Origin: an uncultured Bacteroidota bacterium
GTDB lineage: Bacteria > Bacteroidota > Bacteroidia > JABEUT01
DNA length: 45,715 nt
Direction: 5' to 3'
Assembly (NCBI GenBank): GCA_903916255.1
Contig: CAIWVW010000087.1
Location: 1 to 45,715, forward strand
The position numbers were made by a program, and so were the translations under genes. Shown one piece after another: positions 41,146 through 45,715 of this stretch. Position 1 is the stretch's first letter. Each line of letters opens with the position of its first letter. The notes under the pieces were generated by a model that saw only the letters and a list, made by a program, of their open reading frames with translations, searched no databases and was not told the origin of the DNA.

Positions 41146-42439
41146 GGTAACGGGAGGTAAGCACCTGAAAGGGGAAATTACTCCGCAGGGTGCAAAAAAC
41201 GAAGCATTACAAGTTATTTCAGCGGTATTGCTTACATCGGGAAAAGTTGTAATAAACAACATCCCCGATATTATTGATGTAAACAGCCTTATCAGCCTGT
41301 TGAAGGACTTAGGTGTTAAGGTGGAAAAGTTATCTGCGAGTTCATATTCTTTTCAGGCAGATGCTATTCACATGGATGTGCTTGCATCGGAAGCATTTCA
41401 GAAAAAAAGCTCATCGTTGCGGGGCTCCATTATGATGGTGGGGCCATTGCTTGCGCGATTCGGTAAAGCCTACATTTCAAAACCCGGCGGCGATAAAATT
41501 GGACGAAGAAGGCTTGATACACATTTTATAGGGTTTGAAAAACTGGGTGCAAAATTCGGTTACGAAGAAGATACCAACCTCTTTAATGTTCATTCAGACA
41601 AAGGCCTGAAAGGAACGTACATGTTGCTGGACGAAGCCTCTGTTACGGGAACTGCCAACATTGTAATGGCAGCGGTTTTGGCGCAAGGAAAAACTACTAT
41701 TTACAATGCCGCTTGCGAACCATATTTGCAACAACTTTGCAAAATGCTTAACCGCATGGGAGCAAAAATTACAGGAATTGGTTCTAATTTATTACATATA
41801 GAAGGAGTAGAATCGCTGAATGGTTGCGAGCACACCATTTTGCCTGATATGATTGAAATAGGCAGTTTTATTGGTCTTGCCGCCATGACTCAATCGGATA
41901 TTACCATTAAAAATGTAGCGTATGATGAGTTGGGAATTATTCCGCTCACCTTCCAGCGCATGGGCATACAACTGGAAAGAATAGGAGATGATATTCACGT
42001 GTTGGCACAGGACCATTATGCCATCGACACCTTTATGGATGGTTCCATACTCACCATTGCAGATGCTATTTGGCCAGGCCTTACGCCTGATTTGTTAAGT
42101 GTATGTTTAGTCGTCGCTACCCAAGCTAAAGGCAGCGTACTCATCCACCAAAAGATGTTTGAGAGCCGCTTATTCTTTGTGGATAAGTTGATAGATATGG
42201 GTGCGCAGATTATTCTTTGCGACCCGCACCGCGCAACCGTTATTGGTATGAACCATGAGCATCCGTTAAAAGGTATATCCATGACCTCTCCTGATATTCG
42301 TGCAGGTGTAGCACTATTGATTGCTGCTCTCTCTGCCAAAGGCAAAAGTACCATCCACAATATCGAACAAATAGACAGGGGGTATCAAAACATTGATGGA
42401 CGATTGCAGGCGTTAGGTGCACAGATTGTGAGGAAGTAG
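41132..42439 (+). CDS. murA: UDP-N-acetylglucosamine 1-carboxyvinyltransferase
   Basis: A 435-residue enzyme for the first committed step of peptidoglycan synthesis: enolpyruvyl transfer from PEP to UDP-GlcNAc in the cytoplasm. Lys22-Asn23 (QGAKNEAL) and the general-base Asp in LTPDLLS are present, and Arg126 corresponds to E. coli Arg120. The loop residue equivalent to E. coli Cys115 is Asp121, in KPGGDKIGRRRLD. That substitution is known in naturally fosfomycin-resistant MurA from other phyla and keeps activity. The ATG at 41132 begins the conserved MAVFEVTGGKHLKGEI; the in-frame stretch further upstream is not family-like and overlaps DUF4290. It follows DUF4290 with a 14-base overlap. Confidence 0.94.
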   Translation: MAVFEVTGGKHLKGEITPQGAKNEALQVISAVLLTSGKVVINNIPDIIDVNSLISLLKDLGVKVEKLSASSYSFQADAIHMDVLASEAFQKKSSSLRGSIMMVGPLLARFGKAYISKPGGDKIGRRRLDTHFIGFEKLGAKFGYEEDTNLFNVHSDKGLKGTYMLLDEASVTGTANIVMAAVLAQGKTTIYNAACEPYLQQLCKMLNRMGAKITGIGSNLLHIEGVESLNGCEHTILPDMIEIGSFIGLAAMTQSDITIKNVAYDELGIIPLTFQRMGIQLERIGDDIHVLAQDHYAIDTFMDGSILTIADAIWPGLTPDLLSVCLVVATQAKGSVLIHQKMFESRLFFVDKLIDMGAQIILCDPHRATVIGMNHEHPLKGISMTSPDIRAGVALLIAALSAKGKSTIHNIEQIDRGYQNIDGRLQALGAQIVRK

Positions 42440-42462
42440 GTCGGAGCCCGACTTGCAATTAT
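42437..42462 (+). repeat. Stop-codon hairpin repeat, copy 2
   Basis: It starts at the murA TAG stop and reads TAGGTCGGAGCCCGACTTGC then AATTAT. Its end also contains the stop codon of the convergent MFS gene (42459-42461). The stem GTCGG/CCGAC with an AGC loop could serve both 3' ends. Confidence 0.7.
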
Positions 42463-43715
42463 ACTGCGTCCGTTTTCGGCACCCTCAAAATCCTTGCCAT
42501 AGAAAGGAAAATAATAATTCCGATTACGGCACAGATAGATTCAATATTCAACATGCCTGTTGCACCATGCAATGCTTCAGTTGTTCCTTTGCTGTCGAAA
42601 ACCCAGCCTTCTATTTTCGTCATATATAAAATAGGGAAATTGGACAGGCAAGCAAATACAGTATATTTTGTTCCGGCAGCACCTCTGCCAATAGCTTCAA
42701 AAACAAAGGCGCTAAATGCAGAATAGCATAACCCTAGTATGAATGCATACACAGATGTCCATATGATAAACATGACCTCGGTATGCGGGCTATATGCCAT
42801 TGCAAATGAACATATGGCAGAAAGCAGCCCGAAAACTACGTATGCAAGTTTCCGGTCGGTTCTGTCACATATCCAGCCTCCAACTAAACAGCCACCTGCT
42901 GTAATAAGCCCGGATAATACTCCAGTTACAAATTCAATAGTTGAGGCACTTGCTTTCCAACTGCCTGCGGCGCCTGCCCATAAATTTTGCAGAGCTCCTG
43001 TTCCCAATGGTAAAAAGCAAAGGATTAAGGCTAATATACCCATTTTCGCTTTCAATGTTTGCCATATATCTGTAAAAAGGTTCTTCAGGGTTTTTCCTAT
43101 TTCTGCATGTTTAATAGTAGATACTTGTTCCCGGATAAAAATAAGTCCAAAAGAACAAAGAATGCATACAAAAGCCAATATTCCTGCCGGCATCCAGCTT
43201 GTGTTCAGATTTTCTGCCAACCAAAGTCCAGCACCGCCGCCTAATCCCGTGCCACCTAAATTACCGGCATTAATATAACCGCTCACCCTACCCTTCATTT
43301 CATCCGGTATATCATGCGCAGCAAGTCCGCTTACAGCGATACCTAAAAAAGAGACTGCAATATTTCCCAGTATTATTATCCATATAAAAGGTGCAAGACT
43401 AGAAGCCTGTATAGGAAGTATCCCCAGGGCAAACATACCGGCTGCCGTAAAAAAACTGGAAATAAGATACCATTTTTTTAACGTAAGAAACCCGTCTAAT
43501 AATGGGGCAAACAAGAATTTAACAACACCAATTATTAATATAGCTGCAGCCAAAGAAGCGATATCAGACATTGAAATACCGATTTTCCCAAACTGGTATG
43601 CAAGTGTTACTGTAACATACCCATTTGTGATGCCAAATGGCAGCATGAGAAACATGTAAATGAACGGAGGGGCATGTTTATGTTTCAGGACGGCAGATGA
43701 TATTGTATTCTCCAT
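42459..43715 (-). CDS. MFS transporter
   Basis: A 418-residue inner-membrane transporter with twelve hydrophobic segments in two halves split by a polar loop near residues 195-215 (REQVSTIKHAEIG). The MFS A-motif is degenerate, but loops such as GGWICDRTDRKLAYVVFG near 276-293 match the second-half equivalent (G-x-x-x-D-R-x-x-R/K). Gly-rich NAGNLGGTGLGGGAGLWLAE near 150-169 is notable. It resembles AmpG-like or sugar-phosphate-type permeases, but the substrate cannot be assigned. The gene is convergent with murA, so no operon link exists. Confidence 0.85.
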   Translation of the reverse strand: MENTISSAVLKHKHAPPFIYMFLMLPFGITNGYVTVTLAYQFGKIGISMSDIASLAAAILIIGVVKFLFAPLLDGFLTLKKWYLISSFFTAAGMFALGILPIQASSLAPFIWIIILGNIAVSFLGIAVSGLAAHDIPDEMKGRVSGYINAGNLGGTGLGGGAGLWLAENLNTSWMPAGILAFVCILCSFGLIFIREQVSTIKHAEIGKTLKNLFTDIWQTLKAKMGILALILCFLPLGTGALQNLWAGAAGSWKASASTIEFVTGVLSGLITAGGCLVGGWICDRTDRKLAYVVFGLLSAICSFAMAYSPHTEVMFIIWTSVYAFILGLCYSAFSAFVFEAIGRGAAGTKYTVFACLSNFPILYMTKIEGWVFDSKGTTEALHGATGMLNIESICAVIGIIIFLSMARILRVPKTDAV

Positions 43716-43750
43716 TGGGAGTGCAAAGTACAGAATATTTTGAATTGCAG

Positions 43751-43830
43751 AGTGACTTTGTCATCCTGAGCATAGCGAAGGATCTCTTCAATAATAGAGA
43801 TGCTTCGTACCTCAGCATGACAAAGTCACT
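43751..43830. repeat. Dispersed palindromic repeat, GTCATCCTGAGCATAGCGAAGG type
   Basis: Arms at 43751-43770 and 43811-43830 (20 bases, one mismatch) share AGTGACTTTGTCAT, and pairing continues inward through AGCGAAGGATCTCT-like sequence. It lies between the divergent MFS and TlpA-like genes. Its translation mimics a protein, but it is not a gene. Confidence 0.85.
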
Positions 43831-43873
43831 TACAGGCAAAGAGGAAGGGGGTGAGTATTTAATGGAAATATCC

Positions 43874-43881
43874 TATATTTG
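43874..43881 (+). promoter_or_regulatory. Bacteroidota-type -7 promoter element
   Basis: TATATTTG matches TAnnTTTG and ends 22 bases before the ATG at 43904. Confidence 0.55.
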
Positions 43882-43903
43882 CTTCTCATAAAAACGAATT
43901 CAT

Positions 43904-44437
43904 ATGAAACGCATCAATGTCATTCTCCTCGGACTCGCTATTGTTTTCGGATTGTTTGCATTTATTAAAGCGCAACCAAGCGGAGCTGTGGTAGGAACTA
44001 ATATTGGAAATGTAGCCCCCGATTTAAAATTCAATAATCCTGACGGAAAAGAATTAAGCCTTTCATCTAACCGCGGTTATTATGTATTGGTAGATTTCTG
44101 GGCATCATGGTGCGGCCCTTGCCGTGGCGAAAACCCTAATGTAGTGGCTACTTACAAGAAATTTCAAAATTTGAAATTCAAAGGCGCCAAAGGATTTAAA
44201 ATATTCAGTGTTTCGTTGGACCAGAATGCCGCCGCATGGAAAGGAGCTATTGCATCAGACGGGTTAATTTGGCCCGACCACGTAAGCGACCTGAAAGGAT
44301 GGAGTTCGGCAGCAGCCCGTTTGTATGGCGTAAACTCAATTCCTACCAACTTCCTTATTGACCCCAAAGGTGTAATTATTGCTACCAGCCTGCGTGGCGA
44401 AGCGTTAGGCAATAAGCTGGCCGAATTGGTGAAATAA
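43904..44437 (+). CDS. TlpA/ResA-type thioredoxin-like protein
   Basis: A 177-residue exported protein. An N-terminal hydrophobic segment at ~5-22 ends near FIKAQ and may be a cleaved signal peptide or a membrane anchor. An AhpC/TlpA-type thioredoxin domain spans ~35-177. The redox motif WASWCGPC places Cys70 and Cys73, and the cis-Pro is in VNSIPTNFLIDPKGVI near residue 150. Such proteins reduce disulfides in the periplasm, often for cytochrome c maturation. No cytochrome gene is nearby, so the partner is unknown. It is convergent with the TfoX-N gene, with one base between the stops. Confidence 0.9.
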   Translation: MKRINVILLGLAIVFGLFAFIKAQPSGAVVGTNIGNVAPDLKFNNPDGKELSLSSNRGYYVLVDFWASWCGPCRGENPNVVATYKKFQNLKFKGAKGFKIFSVSLDQNAAAWKGAIASDGLIWPDHVSDLKGWSSAAARLYGVNSIPTNFLIDPKGVIIATSLRGEALGNKLAELVK

Positions 44438-44438
44438 C

Positions 44439-44783
44439 CTATTTGTTTTTCTTTTTAGATGATTTCGCTTTATGGTTGAAGTCAAGTGCTAGATTTATCC
44501 AGTAGTCAAAATCCTTGTTCGCTTTCATTCCGGCTTCTTCAATCATAATATATCCCTTCATCGGGCGGCCGGTAAAATCCATAAGGCGACAACCGTTTCT
44601 TTCAAGGGCATCTTCTGTGTTAGCAGGGTCTATCCGGCACATAAGCTCATCTTTTATTATTCCCACGCACATTTTCCCATTATACATAAATGTGAGCCCT
44701 CCCATCATTTCTTTTTCTGTAACATTCGATAACGTGGAAAGTTTTTCCCTTATTCTTTCTGCCAGTTTTTCGTTATAGGCCAT
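44439..44783 (-). CDS. TfoX N-terminal domain protein
   Basis: A 114-residue small cytoplasmic protein made of one TfoX-N domain: RIREKLSTLSNVTEKEMMGG, then LTFMYNGKMCVGIIKDEL, MCRIDPANTEDALERNGC and GRPMKGYIMIEEAG. It ends in a Lys-rich tail (KAKSSKKKNK). TfoX/Sxy regulates competence in Gammaproteobacteria, but that role needs the C-terminal domain that is missing here. In Bacteroidota the lone domain has no established function. Confidence 0.85.
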   Translation of the reverse strand: MAYNEKLAERIREKLSTLSNVTEKEMMGGLTFMYNGKMCVGIIKDELMCRIDPANTEDALERNGCRLMDFTGRPMKGYIMIEEAGMKANKDFDYWINLALDFNHKAKSSKKKNK

Positions 44784-44815
44784 ATTAAAAATTAGTTTTT
44801 TTCAGTAAATGTAAT

Positions 44816-45607
44816 TTATTTTCCTGCTTCCACTTTTTCAAAATATGTTCCGGTAAAACGGTATTTTATATACCTGTTAGTTACATTGGAATACTCATCT
44901 ACCAAAGGGATATAAATAGTATTAGTAAATTTATTAAAATAAATGGAGTGGTCTGAGCCAGACGGCAGATTTTCATAATCGTAGGAAAGTATATTATGCA
45001 GCCCGGTTTTTGTTTTAATTATGCGAACGGTGTCATTCAGAACTCCATTTTGAATAGTAAACACTTTAATACCTGCCTTATTATCCAAGCTAGATTCAAT
45101 ATTGGTATATACAGCCAGGTAATAGGTTGAATTGCCGGTTTTAAAAGTGTAGAGTTTATTATAAAGGTTTAGTGTTTCGGGAGCCGGTACATCTATAGTA
45201 TCGGGATGCGGAAGGAAACACGATTTTACTTTATCGCCTGATTTAAATTGGAAAACCGCATCGAAGAAGCGCATCGTTCCTCCCTGCATATTATCCCAGC
45301 AATATATACGAAAAAGCCCGTCATCAGAGGTTAGAATATACAAGGCTTTTTGCATCTCCGTAAAATGGGCTTCAAGCGTAAGCGGATAATGGGAGGTATA
45401 TTGTAGCAGCTTATTCTGAAATATGTCATCATACGTACCCACTGAATCTTCATTAATTTCTCCATTTGGCCAATTAGATTTCTCTTGCCAATGATGTGTC
45501 CGGGCATAGCTTTTCAGCAAATCTTTTTCCATTGACGTGGTATCTTGTGAATGCACCTTAGAAAAGAAAAAAACAATAAATAAAATGGAACAGATGGATT
45601 TTTTCAT
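44816..45607 (-). CDS. Secreted protein, unnamed
   Basis: A 263-residue protein with a signal peptide at 1-20 (ILFIVFFFSKVHSQ). The mature region mixes a short helical start (TSMEKDLLKSYARTHHWQEK) with beta strands (LFRIYCWDNMQGGTMRFFDA, STYYLAVYTNIESSL, HSIYFNKFTNTIYIPLV) and ends in YRFTGTYFEKVEAG. I do not recognise the family and see no catalytic motif. It is probably periplasmic and follows TfoX-N upstream on the same strand, 32 bases away. Confidence 0.65.
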   Translation of the reverse strand: MKKSICSILFIVFFFSKVHSQDTTSMEKDLLKSYARTHHWQEKSNWPNGEINEDSVGTYDDIFQNKLLQYTSHYPLTLEAHFTEMQKALYILTSDDGLFRIYCWDNMQGGTMRFFDAVFQFKSGDKVKSCFLPHPDTIDVPAPETLNLYNKLYTFKTGNSTYYLAVYTNIESSLDNKAGIKVFTIQNGVLNDTVRIIKTKTGLHNILSYDYENLPSGSDHSIYFNKFTNTIYIPLVDEYSNVTNRYIKYRFTGTYFEKVEAGK

Positions 45608-45686
45608 TCGGAGTAAAGAGGATACGAAGATAGGTGGTTTGAACTTTATATACTTGTTCTATGTAATAGTCGCCAATTTTAAAATA

Positions 45687-45715
45687 AGATTCCACACTAC
45701 GTTTCGGAATGACAG
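45687..45715. repeat. Half-copy of dispersed palindromic repeat, cut by window end
   Basis: Read on the minus strand it begins GTCATTCCGAAACGTAGTGT (45714 leftwards) and ends GGAATCT, closely related to 27-57. The other arm would lie beyond the window. The sequence before it (45608-45686) holds no gene. Confidence 0.6.

Noticed and set aside
43697-43891. 64-residue reading frame (FVILSIAKDLFNNRD..)
   Set aside because: It is the translation of the palindromic repeat at 43751-43830; such peptides arise wherever the repeat occurs and show no coding character.
44439-44783. TfoX-N protein as evidence for competence
   Set aside because: Only the N-terminal domain is present, with no C-terminal domain and no competence genes nearby.

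Overview
The window comes from a chromosome of a member of the Bacteroidota. The evidence is two secreted proteins with type A type IX secretion (T9SS) sorting tails, one protein with a gliding-motility-associated (type B) C-terminal domain, several lineage-typical families (DUF4271, DUF4290, HU-CCDC81/SPOR, PSP1/RicT-like), and repeated TAnnTTTG promoter motifs just upstream of genes. A Chitinophagales/Sphingobacteriales-like or uncultured lineage is plausible, but the rank cannot be fixed from sequence alone. Most of the window is ordinary chromosome. I see no CRISPR array, transposase, integrase, phage module, restriction system or rRNA.

Layout: 158-7522 (+) holds a large secreted Asp-box beta-propeller protein, then a compact housekeeping run: DUF4271 membrane protein, uroporphyrinogen-III synthase-like protein with a histone-H1-like Lys/Ala/Pro tail, rnpA, yidD and an S41 C-terminal processing protease. 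7698-9389 (-) is an SBBP/T9SS protein. 9883-13891 (+) holds a PhyH dioxygenase/SDR pair, tRNA-Leu(UAG), trigger factor and clpP. 13954-16586 (-) has a barrel-like protein and a second SBBP/T9SS protein. 16773-18272 (+) encodes a TPR protein with two pepsin/retropepsin-like lobes. 18285-23850 (-) has a lipoprotein/barrel pair, a hybrid histidine kinase, NAD kinase and a small TonB-C-terminal-domain protein. 23936-25559 (+) has a lipoprotein and an HU-SPOR membrane protein. 25613-35279 (-) has a RicT-like protein, an unnamed barrel protein, a GlcD-DUF502-GT39 operon, two lipoproteins and mnmA. 35598-42439 (+) has a PpiD/SurA-type foldase, a choice-of-anchor-L gliding/T9SS protein, DUF4290 and murA. 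The right end has an MFS transporter, a TlpA-like thioredoxin, a TfoX-N protein and a secreted hypothetical protein.

Functional themes are cell-envelope biogenesis (MurA, PpiD-like foldase, YidD, S41 protease, SPOR protein, GT39), secreted and surface proteins (three T9SS substrates, barrels, lipoproteins), protein quality control (Tig, ClpP) and RNA maturation (RnpA, MnmA).

The least ordinary content is mostly intergenic. There is a set of palindromic repeats of the TCATTGCGAGGA type. Two elements of about 107 bp are bounded by long direct repeats that copy the target sequence. A small hairpin repeat occurs three times, each time starting at the TAG stop codon of a different gene, with a compensatory base-pair change between copies. 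On the protein side, MurA has Asp in place of the fosfomycin-target Cys, the HemD-like protein has the H1-like tail, and the TPR protein carries two aspartic-protease-like lobes, only one with an intact DTG.
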